The notes: generated by a model not told the origin, from the sequence alone. DNA of 64,000 nucleotides from CAVQGM01 sp963712065 (GCA_963712065.1 CAVQGM010000001.1:1798001-1862000), one strand, 5' to 3'; shown: positions 42,883-53,135, numbered from the stretch's first letter. Numbers and translations are program-made.

Positions 42883-43635
42883 GTGGAGCGCGGGATCGTC
42901 ACCCCCGAGGCGGTGCTGCTCGACTTCGACACCGCGTCGGTCGGGTCCCGCACCGTCGCCGAGCTGCTCGACCTGGTCGTGCAGGGCGCCGCCCTCCTCC
43001 TGCTGCTCCTCGCCGTCGGGCTGGTCTCGGCCGGCGGGTTGGAGGTCGGCCAGACGGCGGCCGTCATCGTCGTCGTCCTCCTCGCCTTCCTGATCGTCAT
43101 CGGGTACCCGGTCGCGTTCGAGACGCTCTGGAACGGGCGCACCCTCGGCAAGGCGGCCATGGGCCTGCGGGTCGTCACCGTCGAGGGCGGCCCGATCCGG
43201 TTCCGCCACGCCGCTGTCCGCGGCATCTTCGGCCTGGTCGAGCTCTGGATCTTCTACGGGTCGATCGCGGTGATCGCCATCCTCGCCACCCGCCGCAACC
43301 AGCGGGTGGGCGACCTGGCCGCCGGCACCCTGGTGCTGCGCGAGCGACAGGCCGCGGGCCGGGCCCAGCCGGTCGCCTTCCTCGCCCCCGACGGCTACGA
43401 GGCCTACGTGGCCTCACTCGACGTGGTCGGGCTCTCGGCCGAGCAGTACGGGCTGATCCGGTCGTTCCTCCTGCGGCTGGCCGACCTGAGCCCGCACGCC
43501 CGCCAGGCCATGGCCGTACGGCTGGCCAACCCCACGGCGGTCGCCATCCACCACACCCCGCCGCCCGTCGTCGGGCCCGAGCTGTTCCTCGTGTGCGTGG
43601 CATCGGCGTACCAACGTCGTCACGCCCTAGCCTGA
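42883..43635 (+). CDS. RDD family membrane protein
   Basis: 250 residues from GTG. The RDD region begins SVGSRTVAELLDLVVQ (the R and D of the name), with two helices (30-50, 58-78), then LWNGRTLGKAAMGLRVVTVEGGPIRFR (split over 85-111), a further helix, and RRNQRVGDLAAGTLVLRER. The C-terminal 80 residues are cytoplasmic. Function unknown. Its neighbour SpoIIM-like gene on the other strand is its usual partner. The cysteine desulfurase starts four bases after its stop. Confidence 0.94.
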   Translation: MERGIVTPEAVLLDFDTASVGSRTVAELLDLVVQGAALLLLLLAVGLVSAGGLEVGQTAAVIVVVLLAFLIVIGYPVAFETLWNGRTLGKAAMGLRVVTVEGGPIRFRHAAVRGIFGLVELWIFYGSIAVIAILATRRNQRVGDLAAGTLVLRERQAAGRAQPVAFLAPDGYEAYVASLDVVGLSAEQYGLIRSFLLRLADLSPHARQAMAVRLANPTAVAIHHTPPPVVGPELFLVCVASAYQRRHALA

Positions 43636-43639
43636 CGGG

Positions 43640-44785
43640 GTGGCCCCCTCCTCCGCCGCCTATCTCGATCACGCCGCCACCACGCCCATGCGCCCGGCGG
43701 CGGTCGATGCGCTGCTGGCCTTCCTCACCGAGCGCTTCGCCAACCCGTCGGGCGCCCACGCCGCGGCCCGCGACGCCCGCCGGGCGATCGACGACGCCCG
43801 CGACGTGGTGGCCGAGCTGGCGGGGGCCGAGCCGGGCGAGGTCGTCTTCACGAGCGGGGGCACCGAGGCCGACAACCTGGCCGTGCTCGGGGTGCACGAC
43901 CGCCGCGGCGGCACCGTGGTGTGCACCGCCATCGAGCACCACGCCGTGCTCGATCCGGTCGAGTCGCGCAACGGGCGGGTCGTGCCGGTGGGCGCCGACG
44001 GGGTGATCGACCTCGACCGGCTGGCCGACGCCCTCGACGACTCGGTCACCCTCGTGTCGGTCATGGCCGCCAACAACGAGATCGGCACCGTCCAGCCGCT
44101 CGCCGCGGTGGCCGAGGTCGTGCGCGACCGTGCCCCCGCGGCGGTGCTGCACACCGACGCGGTGCAGGCGTTCTGCTGGCTCGACGTCGCCGACCTGGCC
44201 TCGGTGGCCGACCTGGTGACGATCAGCGGCCACAAGTTCGGCGGGCCCAAGGGCGTCGGCGTGCTCGTGGTCCGCGAGGGCGTCGATCTCTCGCCGCGGT
44301 CGCTCGGCGGTGGCCAGGAGCGGGGGCGGCGCAGCGGCACCCAGAACGTCGCCGGCATCGCCTCCCTCGCCGTCGCCGCCCGCCTCACCGCCGACGAGCG
44401 CGACGCCGCCGTCGAGCGCGTCGGCAAGCTGCGCGACCGGCTCGAGGAGGGCCTGCAGGCGTCGGTCCCCGACCTCGTGCTCACCGCCGCCCACACCGAC
44501 CGCATCGCCGGCATCGCCCACCTGTGCGTCCCCGGCGTCGAGAGCGAGGCGCTGCTCTTCCTGCTCGAGGACGCGGGGGTCTACGCGTCGGCGGCGTCGT
44601 CGTGCTCGAGCGGCGCCATGGAGCCGTCGCACGTGCTCGCCGCCATGGGCGTGCCGCGCGACCTCGCCCACGGGTCGCTGCGCCTGTCGCTCGGCTGGGC
44701 CAGCACCGACGCCGACGTCGACCGCGCCCTCGACGCCGTCCCGTCGGCGGTCGCCCGGCTGCGACGGTTCGCGTGCCACGGGCCC
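43640..44785 (+). CDS. Cysteine desulfurase (NifS/IscS-like), read in frame into mnmA
   Basis: About 382 residues from GTG. PLP-dependent fold: YLDHAATTPMRP start, GGTEADNLA, the His-Lys motif SGHKFGGPKG with the PLP Lys (about 198), GGGQERGRRSGTQNV, and catalytic Cys in SSCSSGAMEPSHV (about 320). It supplies persulfide sulfur. There is no stop at the expected end; the frame passes after RLRRFACHGP straight into MnmA, with essentially no linker. In related genomes these are adjacent genes, and a TGA in another frame overlaps the presumed mnmA GTG, so a true fusion or a lost base are both possible. Confidence 0.9.
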
Positions 44786-45824
44786 GTGAAGGTCCTCGCC
44801 GCGATGTCCGGTGGCGTCGACTCGTCGGTCGCCGCCGCCCGCCTGCTCGACGACGGTCACGAGGTCGTCGGCGTCACGCTGAAGCTGTGGGGTGGCGACA
44901 GCGACTCGGGGTGCTGCTCGGTGGCCGACGTCGACGACGCCCGCCGCGTCGCCCGACCAGCTCGGCATCGACCACCCGTGTTCAACTTCGGCGACGACTT
45001 CGACCGCCACGTGGTCGACCCCTACGTCGACGGCCATCGCGGCCGGGCGCACCCCCAACCCCTGCATCGAGTGCAACCGCCACCTCAAGTTCGACCGCCT
45101 GCTGCGCCGGGCCGAGGCCCTCGGCTTCGACGCCGTCGCCACCGGCCACCACGCCCGCGTCGCCGTGGGGGCCGACGGGGTGCGGCGGGTGCGGCGGGGG
45201 GCCGACGCGGCCAAGGACCAGAGCTACGTGCTGTACATGCTGACCGCCGCCCAGCTCGAGCGGGTCATGCTCCCCGTCGGGGGCCTCACCAAGTCCGAGG
45301 TGCGGGCCGAGGCCGCCCGACTCGGGCTGCGCACCGCCGACAAGCCCGACAGCCAGGACGTGTGCTTCATCACCGCCGCCGGGGGCCGCCGCACGTTCCT
45401 CGGCGACCGCATCCCGCTCACACCGGCACGGGTGGTCGACACCGACGGCGTCGAGGTCGGTGCGGTCGACGCCGTCGAGCTGGTCACCGTCGGGCAGCGC
45501 AGGGGCCTCGGCCTCGCCGGCGGCGGCGACCCCCGCTACGCCCTCGCCGTGGACGCCGCGGCGGGCACGGTCACCGTCGGTGCCGATGCCGACCTGCTCG
45601 ACGACGGCGTCGCCCTGGCGGGCACCACGTGGACGTCGGGGCGGCCGCCGGTGCCGGGGACCGAGGTCGTCGCCCAGTGCTCGGCCCACGGGCGGCCGCG
45701 GCGGGCGACGGTCGACGACGGGGTGGGCCTCCGCTGGCATCGACCGGAGCGGCGGGTGGCGCCGGGCCAGAGCGTCGTGGTCTACGACGGCGAGCTGGTG
45801 CTCGGGGGAGGGATCGTCACCTGA
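44786..45824 (+). pseudogene. mnmA: tRNA-specific 2-thiouridylase MnmA, three frameshifts as sequenced
   Basis: The PP-loop start VKVLAAMSGGVDSS, GCCSVADVDDARRVA, catalytic NPCIECN, GHHARV, KDQSYVLYML and the second catalytic Cys in DVCFI are all readable but in different frames. Relative to the expected protein there is an extra base near 44954, a missing base near 44977 and an extra base near 45041; afterwards the frame is intact to the stop. MnmA thiolates U34 of Lys, Glu and Gln tRNAs with sulfur from cysteine desulfurase. Three indels within 90 bases in an otherwise perfect gene suggest sequencing error as much as decay. Confidence 0.88.
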
Positions 45825-46737
45825 GGCCGACGGGCAGGCGCTGGGCGCGGGCCTCGGCCAGGACCCGACCGGGCTGGGTCGGGGTGAACAGCACGCTGGT
45901 CACGTCCTCGAAGGCGACCTCGCCCCCGCGTCGCGTCGGCCGGGGGACGATCGCCTGCTCCCCGTCGAGGTCCAGCTGCAGGGCCAACCCGAGTGCCCCG
46001 GCGGTGAGGTCGCGGGCGGTGGTGTCGGCGGGGGCCGGCCCGAGGTTGGCGATCAGCGCCTTCGGGACGAGCAGCGAGTCGGTGAGGGTGGCGGGGTCGA
46101 CCAGCACGATGCCGGCGGGCACGAACACCACCCAGCGGCGCGCCAGCCCGTGCAGCGACCGGGCGGCCAGGAGCGCGACCGGCAGGCCGACGACGAGGGC
46201 GAGCACCCCACCGAGCCACACCTCGGCGGCCAGCAGCAGCGGCCCGGTCGCCACCCCGGCGACGACCGCCGCCCACGCCAGCTCGACGGGGCCGAGCAGC
46301 ACGACGCCGGGGGGCCGCAGAGGGAGGCGCACCTCGGCGCCGTAGGACGAGCCGTTGACGAACGCCGCCCCCGTCGCGGGGGCGAGGGCGACGACGGTGG
46401 CGAGGGCGGTGGCGCCGAGGGCCAGGCCGTCGCGCCAGCCCGGCTCGGGCGTGACCACCGCCGCCCACCCCGCGGCGGCCAGCGCCGCGGGGGCGGCGAT
46501 CCGCAGGGCGGTGAGGCTGACGGTGCGGGGGACGAGGGTGCCGACCAGCACGAGCGCCCAGATCACCCACAGCCCGACGGACGCGACCACCTGCACCGAC
46601 CGGCCGCGGGGGTCGAGGGCGGCGGCGAACGCCGGGCCGGCGAGGAGGGCCAGCGACGCCCAGGTGACCACGGGCGCCCAGCGTGCGAGATGTCGGGCCC
46701 AGGGCTTCACCGCTGCGCAGATTTGCCGATGGGTCAC
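45817..46737 (-). CDS. Multi-pass membrane protein, unknown function
   Basis: 306 residues from the GTG at 46737; a GTG at 46710 is an alternative that leaves more room for the divergent promoters. Six or so hydrophobic segments fill residues 18-200, after which a cytoplasmic domain (about 205-306) reads WVVFVPAGIVLVDPATLTDSLLV in pieces, ending with EDVTSVLFTPTQPGRVLAEA. That part looks like a PH-like or similar small domain. I do not recognise the family with certainty. It overlaps the mnmA stop by 8 bases tail to tail. Confidence 0.75.
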   Translation of the reverse strand: MTHRQICAAVKPWARHLARWAPVVTWASLALLAGPAFAAALDPRGRSVQVVASVGLWVIWALVLVGTLVPRTVSLTALRIAAPAALAAAGWAAVVTPEPGWRDGLALGATALATVVALAPATGAAFVNGSSYGAEVRLPLRPPGVVLLGPVELAWAAVVAGVATGPLLLAAEVWLGGVLALVVGLPVALLAARSLHGLARRWVVFVPAGIVLVDPATLTDSLLVPKALIANLGPAPADTTARDLTAGALGLALQLDLDGEQAIVPRPTRRGGEVAFEDVTSVLFTPTQPGRVLAEARAQRLPVGLR

Positions 46738-46781
46738 GGACGTGGCTATTCCTGACCCATCGGGGACCGGGGGAGTTCGGC

Positions 46782-47813
46782 GTGACACAGCCAGGGGTCG
46801 AGGGGGGCGCACGGGCGGTGGCGTTGCCCGTGGGGCTGTCGACCGGCATCGGCAGCCTCCCGCACTGCGACCCCACCGACGCCGTCGAGTTCGTGCTCCG
46901 CACCTCGCCGCGCCTGCCGTTCGCCCCATCCCTCCCCGCCCGGTCGCGCCGTGAGGGGATGATCGCCCAGGCCGCGTCGGGCGTCGCCGGCATCACCGTC
47001 ACCGACGAGGGCTCGCTCGTGATCGACGAGGCCGCGCTCGATCCCGAGGCGCCGGTCGACCCGTCGTTCGGCAGTGAGGCGTTCGTCGGCCTGCGGGCCT
47101 TCCTCACCGCGGTGGCCGACCGCACCGGCCCGCTCAAGGTGTCGCTCACCGGGCCGGTGACCCTGGGCGTGGCCCTCCACGCCGCCGGCGTCGACGCGTC
47201 GCTCGCGTTCCGCGTGGCCGGCGCCGCCGTGCGCCGGCGGGCGCAGGCCCTCGTCGACCTCGTCGGCCAGCGCGTGCCGCAGGCCGACGTGGTGGCCTTC
47301 GTCGACGAACCTTCTCTGGCCAGCGTCACCCACCCGGGGTTCCCCATCGCGCCGGTCGACGCCCTCGACCTCACGTCGGGTGCCCTGGCCTCGATCGAGG
47401 GCCGGGCCCTCACCGCCCTGCACTGCTGCGGGCGATCCGACTGGCGGCTCCTGCTGCAGGCCGGTCCGTCGGTGCTGTCGCTGCCGGTCGACGGCGGCAT
47501 CGAGCAGGCCCCGGGCGCCCTCGCCGACTTCATGGAGCGCGGCGGCTGGGTGGCGTGGGGCGCGGTGCCCACCGACCGCCCCGTGGGCTCGTCGGTCGAC
47601 CGCCTGTGGCGGCAGCTCTCGCTCACGTGGTGCGATCTGGTGGGCAACGGCTGCGACCCGGTGCTGCTGCGCACCCAGGCCATGATCACGCCGGCGTGCG
47701 GGCTGGCCCACCACGGGGTCACGCAGGCCGAGCGGGTGATGGGCTTCACCACCCGTCTGGCCGAGCGCCTGCACGACCAGGCCGTCGGCGTGCGGCTCAG
47801 CGTCGGGGCTTGA
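46782..47813 (+). CDS. MetE C-terminal-like (UROD/MetE superfamily) protein
   Basis: 343 residues from the GTG at 46782, supported by GGGGGAG upstream. STGIGSLPHCDPTDAVEFV is the usual opening of stand-alone cobalamin-independent methionine-synthase-like barrels. Zinc ligands of MetE appear kept: ALHCCG supplies His and Cys, VDEPSL an acidic site and ITPACGL the last Cys. The N-terminal MetE half is absent, so it may use a corrinoid or small methyl donor rather than methyltetrahydrofolate. A possible promoter is TTGCCG at 46723 with TATTCC 18 bases on. Confidence 0.82.
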   Translation: MTQPGVEGGARAVALPVGLSTGIGSLPHCDPTDAVEFVLRTSPRLPFAPSLPARSRREGMIAQAASGVAGITVTDEGSLVIDEAALDPEAPVDPSFGSEAFVGLRAFLTAVADRTGPLKVSLTGPVTLGVALHAAGVDASLAFRVAGAAVRRRAQALVDLVGQRVPQADVVAFVDEPSLASVTHPGFPIAPVDALDLTSGALASIEGRALTALHCCGRSDWRLLLQAGPSVLSLPVDGGIEQAPGALADFMERGGWVAWGAVPTDRPVGSSVDRLWRQLSLTWCDLVGNGCDPVLLRTQAMITPACGLAHHGVTQAERVMGFTTRLAERLHDQAVGVRLSVGA

Positions 47814-47853
47814 CGACCTCCACCGTCAGGGACCGTCAGTAGCATCGCCGGTC

Positions 47854-49896
47854 GTGGAGGACGCGCCCCGGGATCCCGCCGAGCAGGTCGAGCGCCTGCG
47901 GGCCGAGATCCGCCACCACAACCGGCGCTACTACGAGCTCGACGCGCCGGAGATCCCCGACGCCGACTACGACGCGCTGATGCGCGAGCTGCAGGCCCTC
48001 GAGGAGGAGTACCCGGACCTGCGCACGCCGGACTCGCCCACCCAGGTCGTCGGGGGCGTGGCCACGACCGCGTTCGCGCCGGTGGTGCACCGGGTGCCCA
48101 TGATGTCGCTCGACAACGCCTTCGACGAGGACGAGCTGCAGGCGTGGGGCGGCCGGCTCGAGCGCCGCCTGGCCGAGATCGGCGACCGCGACGGCGAGGT
48201 GGGCTTCGTGTGCGAGCTGAAGATCGACGGGCTCGCGATCTCGCTCCGCTACGAGGGTGGCCGGCTCGTGCAGGGCGCCACCCGGGGCGACGGCCGCATC
48301 GGGCGAGGACGTCACCGCCAACGTGCGCGGCGATCGACGCCGTCCCCGAGAGGCTGGCGAAGGGGGCGCCGTCGGTGCTCGAGGTACGGGGCGAGGTCTA
48401 CATGCCGATCCCCGCGTTCGAGCGCATCAACGCCGCCCAGGTCGAGGCGGGGCTCCGGGTCTACGCCAACCCCCGCAACACGGCGGCCGGCTCGCTCCGC
48501 CAGAAGGACCCGTCCGTCACCGCCGGGCGGGGCCTGGCGTTCTGGAGCTACCAGCTGGGCGAGGTCGAGGGCGGGCCCGGCTTCGCCACCCACCACGAGA
48601 CCCTCGGCTTCCTGCGCGAGCTGGGCTTCCCGGTCAACCCCGAGATCACCGCGTCTCGGCGCCCTCGGCGAGGTCTACGCCTTCGCCAAGGGCTGGGAGG
48701 AGCACCGCCACGACCTCGACTACGAGATCGACGGGGTGGTCGTGAAGGTCGACGACCTGGCCCTGCGCGACGAGCTGGGCAGCACCAGCAAGGCGCCCCG
48801 GTGGGCCATCGCCTACAAGTTCCCGCCCGAGGAGCGCACCACCCTGCTGAAAGACATCATGGTGTCGATCGGTCGCACCGGCCGGGCCACCCCGTTCGCC
48901 GTGCTCGAGCCGGTGTTCGTCGGCGGGTCGACGGTGGCGGTCGCCACCCTGCACAACCAGGACCAGGTCGCGGCCAAGGACGTGCGCCCCGGCGACACCG
49001 TGATCGTCCGCAAGGCCGGTGACGTCATCCCCGAGGTCGTCGGCCCGGTGCTCGCCGACCGCCCCGAGGGCCTGCGGCGGTGGAGGTTCCCGACGCACTG
49101 CCCGGTGTGCGGCACGCCACTGGTCCGGGCCGAGGGCGAGGCCGACCACCGCTGCCCCAACGAGACCTGCCCGGCGCGGGTGGCGGGGGCCATCGAGCAC
49201 TTCGCGTCCCGTGGGGCCATGGACATCGAGGGCCTCGGCGAGCAGCGGGTCCACCTGTTCGCCGAGCTGGGGATGCTGGCCGACGTCGCCGACGTCTACT
49301 TCCTCGACCTCGAGCGCCTGCGGGGGCTCGAGGGCTTCGGCGAGGTGTCGATCGCCAACCTGCGCAACGCCATCGAGGCGTCGAAGGCCAGGCCGCTGGC
49401 CAACCTGCTGGTCGGGCTCAACATCCGGCACCTCGGCCCGGCGGGAGCCGAGGCCATCGCGTCGGAGCTCGGCCACCTCGATCGCATCCTCGACGCGTCG
49501 GTCGACGAGATCAGCGAGGTCGAGGGCATCGGGCCGATCATCGCCCAGAGCGTCCACGAGTGGTTCGCCGACCAACGGAATCGGGCGATCGTCGAGAAGC
49601 TGCGCACCGCGGGGGTCAACTTCGCCGGCCCCGAGCGGGCCGACGTGCCGCCGACCCTGGCCGGCATGTCGGTCGTCGTCACCGGCACCCTGTCGGGCTT
49701 CACGCGCGACGGCGTCGAGGCCGCCATCAAGGCCCACGGCGGCAAGTCGCCCGGCAGCGTGTCGAAGAAGACGACCGCCGTCGTGGTCGGCGACGGGCCG
49801 GGGGCCTCCAAGCTGTCGAAGGCCGAGGAGCTGGGCGTGCCCGTGCTCGACGAGGCCGGGTTCGTCCACCTGCTCGAGACGGGAGAGCTGCCGTGA
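47854..49896 (+). pseudogene. ligA: NAD-dependent DNA ligase LigA, frameshifted in the middle as sequenced
   Basis: Starts at GTG. The N-terminal Ia domain, active-site Lys in CELKIDGL, OB fold, four-Cys zinc finger (CPVC ... CPNETC), helix-hairpin-helix region and C-terminal BRCT are all recognisable. Relative to the family the frame gains one base near 48302, one near 48329 and one near 48654; residues between are correct in the second and third frames, and the three shifts together restore frame 1, so an uninterrupted but partly wrong 680-residue frame results. LigA is essential in bacteria, so sequencing error is likely. Overlaps the HAD gene by four bases. Confidence 0.9.
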
Positions 49897-50549
49897 CCCA
49901 ACCCCACGGGATCGAAGCCGTGGTGTTCGACCTCGGTGGCGTGTTCACCGACTCGCCGTTCGAGGCGCTGCGGGCGGCGGGCGCCGACCGCGGCCACTCG
50001 TTCGAGGACTCGCTGCACCTGGTGTTCGGCCCCTACGACGACGACACCGACCACCCGTGGCACCGGGCCGAGCGCGGCGAGCTCGACATCGAGGCCTGTC
50101 GGGCCGAGGTGCGCGCCCTCGGTGCCGAGCGGGGGATGGAGCTCGACCTGTACGACATCCTCAAGTACATGTCGTCCGACGGTGGCCTGCGCGAGGTCGT
50201 GGTCGAGCGGGCGCGGGCGCTGCGGTTGGCCGGCTACCGGACGGCGCTGGTCACCAACAACATCGCCGAGTTCCGCGAGTGGTGGCGGCCGATGCTCCCC
50301 CTCGACGAGTTGTTCGACGTCGTGATCGACTCGAGCGAGGTGGGCATCCGAAAGCCCGACCGGCGCATCTACGACCTCGTGCTCGAGCGCCTCGGGGGCA
50401 TCCCGCCCGAGCGGGCGGTGTTCCTCGACGACTACCCGGGCAACGTGGCCGCCGCCGTCGCCCTCGGCTGGCACGGCATCGTGGTCGACGCCGATCCGAC
50501 CTCGGCCCTCGAGGCGCTCGACGCCCTCACCACCCCCACACCAGGCTGA
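49893..50549 (+). CDS. HAD superfamily hydrolase
   Basis: 218 residues from GTG overlapping the ligA stop. Motif I VVFDLGGVFTDS keeps the nucleophile Asp; the usual second Asp is Gly, as in the HAD-IA group related to epoxide-hydrolase N-terminal and ACAD10 phosphatases. Motif II is ALVTNN, motif III KPDRRIYD, motif IV FLDDYPGNV. A helical cap lies between motifs I and II. Likely a small-molecule phosphatase; substrate unknown. Confidence 0.92.
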   Translation: MTQPHGIEAVVFDLGGVFTDSPFEALRAAGADRGHSFEDSLHLVFGPYDDDTDHPWHRAERGELDIEACRAEVRALGAERGMELDLYDILKYMSSDGGLREVVVERARALRLAGYRTALVTNNIAEFREWWRPMLPLDELFDVVIDSSEVGIRKPDRRIYDLVLERLGGIPPERAVFLDDYPGNVAAAVALGWHGIVVDADPTSALEALDALTTPTPG

Positions 50550-50550
50550 T

Positions 50551-50976
50551 TCACACGACCGTGAAGCACCAGGCCCGGCTCGTGGTCTGGGTCCGGCCGG
50601 TCTCGCTGCGCCAGAACGTGGCCACGACGCAGTTCTGCCCGGCGGGGAACTGCTCGATCTCCTTGCCCGGCCCCGGCTCGAACTCGATGAGGTTGAGCTG
50701 GGGCGTGCGGGAGAGTTGATCGTCGGGGATGGGCACCCCGTTGACGGCCAGCGTGCCCTCGTAGCCGGGGGCCAGGTCGATGCCGACCGGGGCCTGCTGG
50801 AGCATCTTGGCGTCGTCGGCCGGGATCAGCCGCTCGACCACGCCGTCGTCGAGGTTGGTGGAGTTGGTGGTCGACTGGGCGGCGAGCACGACCACGCAGG
50901 CGACGATGACGACGGCGAGCCCGGCTCCCAACGCCCACAGCCAGCGGGGGTAGCGGACGCTCCGGGTGGCGGTCAT
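50551..50976 (-). CDS. Small single-pass membrane protein, unknown function
   Basis: 141 residues from ATG. A basic N-terminus, one membrane helix (13-34) and a 105-residue extracytoplasmic domain with two Cys (QNCVVATFW and RAWCFTVV) that could form a disulfide. No family is recognised. It ends two bases from the HAD gene stop and is divergent from the PASTA kinase across 82 bp, so it might be linked to signalling at the membrane, but this is speculation. Confidence 0.72.
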   Translation of the reverse strand: MTATRSVRYPRWLWALGAGLAVVIVACVVVLAAQSTTNSTNLDDGVVERLIPADDAKMLQQAPVGIDLAPGYEGTLAVNGVPIPDDQLSRTPQLNLIEFEPGPGKEIEQFPAGQNCVVATFWRSETGRTQTTSRAWCFTVV

Positions 50977-51058
50977 CGCCCGCCATTGTGCCCCCTCACG
51001 TCCGTGAACCCGCCTTCCGGTGCGCGAATCCCACCCGTGTGACCACTACCTTGTCGGC

Positions 51059-53119
51059 GTGGCCATTTCCCGCGTGGTCGACCGCGTCGGACAAGTGCTC
51101 GGGGGCCGGTACCGGCTGATCGCCCCGATCGGCACCGGCGCGTCCGCATCCGTGTACCTGGCCGACGACGTCACCTTGAAGCGCCGGGTGGCGGTGAAGG
51201 TGCTCCACGACGCCCTGGCCGACGACGCCGCCTTCCTGCGCCGCTTCCGAGCCGAGGCCCAGGCCGCCGCCGCCCTCAACCACCCGCACATCATGGCGGT
51301 CTACGACTGGGGCCACGGCGACGTTCCCTATCTGGTCACCGAGTACCTCGGCGGCGGCAGCCTCCGCCAGGTGCTCGACGTGGGCGACACGCTGTCGGTC
51401 TCCCAGACCCTGCTCGTCGGGCTCGAATCGGCGCGGGGCCTCGACTACGCGCACCGGCGCGGGTTCGTGCACCGCGACATCAAGCCGGCCAACCTCCTCT
51501 TCGACGAGGACGGGCGGCTCCGCATCGCCGACTTCGGCCTGGCCCGGGCGCTCGCCGAGGCGGCCTGGACCGAGCCGATGGGCGCCGTGCTCGGCACCGC
51601 CCGCTACGCCTCGCCGGAACAGGCGCGGGGCGAGTCGCTCGACGGCCGCAGCGACGTCTACTCGCTCGGCCTGGTGCTGATCGAGTCGGTCACCGGCTCG
51701 GTGCCGTTCGCGGCCGACACCACCATCGGCACGCTCATGGGTCGGGTCGACCAGCCCGTGCCGGTGCCCGAGTCGGTCGGCGCCCTGCGCCCGGCCTTGC
51801 TCGCCGCCGGCGCGCCCGACCCGACCGACCGTCCCGATGCCGCCGCCTTCGCCGGCCTGTTGATGGAGGCGGCGCCCCACCTCGACCGCCCCGAGCGGCT
51901 GCCGCTCGGCGGGGCCATGGTCGTCGACCTCGACGAGGCCGGCGACAAGGATCCCACCACCCAGTACGTGCCCGAGCGCGAGGTGGTCGCCGACCTCGAG
52001 CCCGAGATCATGCACGCGCCGCTCGGCTCGACCTCCGACGGCATCACCATCATCCAGGAGGGCGAGGGCCAGCCCGAGACGCGGGTGATCGAGCGTGAGG
52101 CGCCCGTCGACCCCGAGGCGGAGCCGGCCCGGCAGAGCCGCCGCGACCGTCGCCGGGCCCGCAAGCAGGCCGCGGCCGGGGTGCCCGACTGGATCCCCGC
52201 CGACGACGCCGCCCCGGCCACCACCAGGCGCCGCCGCCGCTGGCCGTGGATCGTGCTCGCCGTGGTCCTGCTCGGCGGCGCCGCCGCCGGCGGGTGGGCC
52301 TACTGGTACAACGAGATCCGCATCCCCACCGTGGCCGTGGCCGAGCTCGCCGGCCGGCAGCTCGCCGAGGTGCAGCCCGAGCTCGAGGCCAACGGGTGGA
52401 CGGTCCGGACCACCGAGACCCGGGCCGAGAACACGGTCCCGGGCCAGATCCTGGGCCAGGAGCCCCCACCCGGCACCCACCTGGCCGAGGGCGCCGTCGT
52501 CGACCTCGTCGTGTCGCTCGGCGCGCCGCTGGTCGACGTGCCGCCCGAGCTGGCCGGCCTCCCGCTCGACGAGGCCACCGCCGCCTTCGCCGCCGCCGGG
52601 CTCACCGTGGCGGCCGCCGGCGAGGAGTTCTCCGAGGACGTGCCCTCCGGCTCGGTCATCCGCGCCGCCGCCGAGCTGCCGGCCCAGCTGCCGAAGGGCT
52701 CGACCGTCGACGTGATCGTGTCGGCCGGTCCCGCCCCCCGCACCATCCCCGGCGGTCTGGTCGGCGCGTCGCAGGCCGACGCCACCGACGCCCTCGAGGC
52801 CCTCGACCTGATCGTGGCCGTCGACCCGCAGTTCAACGAGGAGATCCCGGCGGGCGTGGTGCTGTCGGTCCGCCCCGGCGAGGGCGGCCAGGCGGCCAAG
52901 GGCTCGACCGTCACCCTCACGGTGTCGAAGGGCCCGAAGGTCGTCCCGATCCCCAACGTGCGGGGCCTGTCCGCCTCCGAGGCGGCCCAACAGCTCCAGG
53001 CCGCCGGCTTCGTGGTCACCTCCACCCAGGGCTCGCCGGCCAACCTCGTCACCGGCACCAACCCGGCGGCGGGCACCGAGGTCCGTCCCGGCACCTCGGT
53101 GGTGATCATCACCGGCTGA
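51059..53119 (+). CDS. PknB-type Ser/Thr protein kinase with four PASTA repeats
   Basis: 686 residues from the GTG at 51059 (MAISRVVDRVGQVLGG). Kinase domain 15-280: Gly loop GTGASASVY, VAVK (K47), HRDIKPAN (D140), DFG (D158), SPEQ in the activation region. An acidic then basic juxtamembrane linker leads to one membrane helix (about 395-418) and four PASTA units (425-686), which in PknB relatives bind muropeptides or lipid II. It should link wall state to growth. Unlike the usual layout, no FtsW, PBP or PP2C phosphatase gene is adjacent. Confidence 0.95.
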   Translation: MAISRVVDRVGQVLGGRYRLIAPIGTGASASVYLADDVTLKRRVAVKVLHDALADDAAFLRRFRAEAQAAAALNHPHIMAVYDWGHGDVPYLVTEYLGGGSLRQVLDVGDTLSVSQTLLVGLESARGLDYAHRRGFVHRDIKPANLLFDEDGRLRIADFGLARALAEAAWTEPMGAVLGTARYASPEQARGESLDGRSDVYSLGLVLIESVTGSVPFAADTTIGTLMGRVDQPVPVPESVGALRPALLAAGAPDPTDRPDAAAFAGLLMEAAPHLDRPERLPLGGAMVVDLDEAGDKDPTTQYVPEREVVADLEPEIMHAPLGSTSDGITIIQEGEGQPETRVIEREAPVDPEAEPARQSRRDRRRARKQAAAGVPDWIPADDAAPATTRRRRRWPWIVLAVVLLGGAAAGGWAYWYNEIRIPTVAVAELAGRQLAEVQPELEANGWTVRTTETRAENTVPGQILGQEPPPGTHLAEGAVVDLVVSLGAPLVDVPPELAGLPLDEATAAFAAAGLTVAAAGEEFSEDVPSGSVIRAAAELPAQLPKGSTVDVIVSAGPAPRTIPGGLVGASQADATDALEALDLIVAVDPQFNEEIPAGVVLSVRPGEGGQAAKGSTVTLTVSKGPKVVPIPNVRGLSASEAAQQLQAAGFVVTSTQGSPANLVTGTNPAAGTEVRPGTSVVIITG

Positions 53120-53135
53120 CGTAGGCTCGTCCGAC

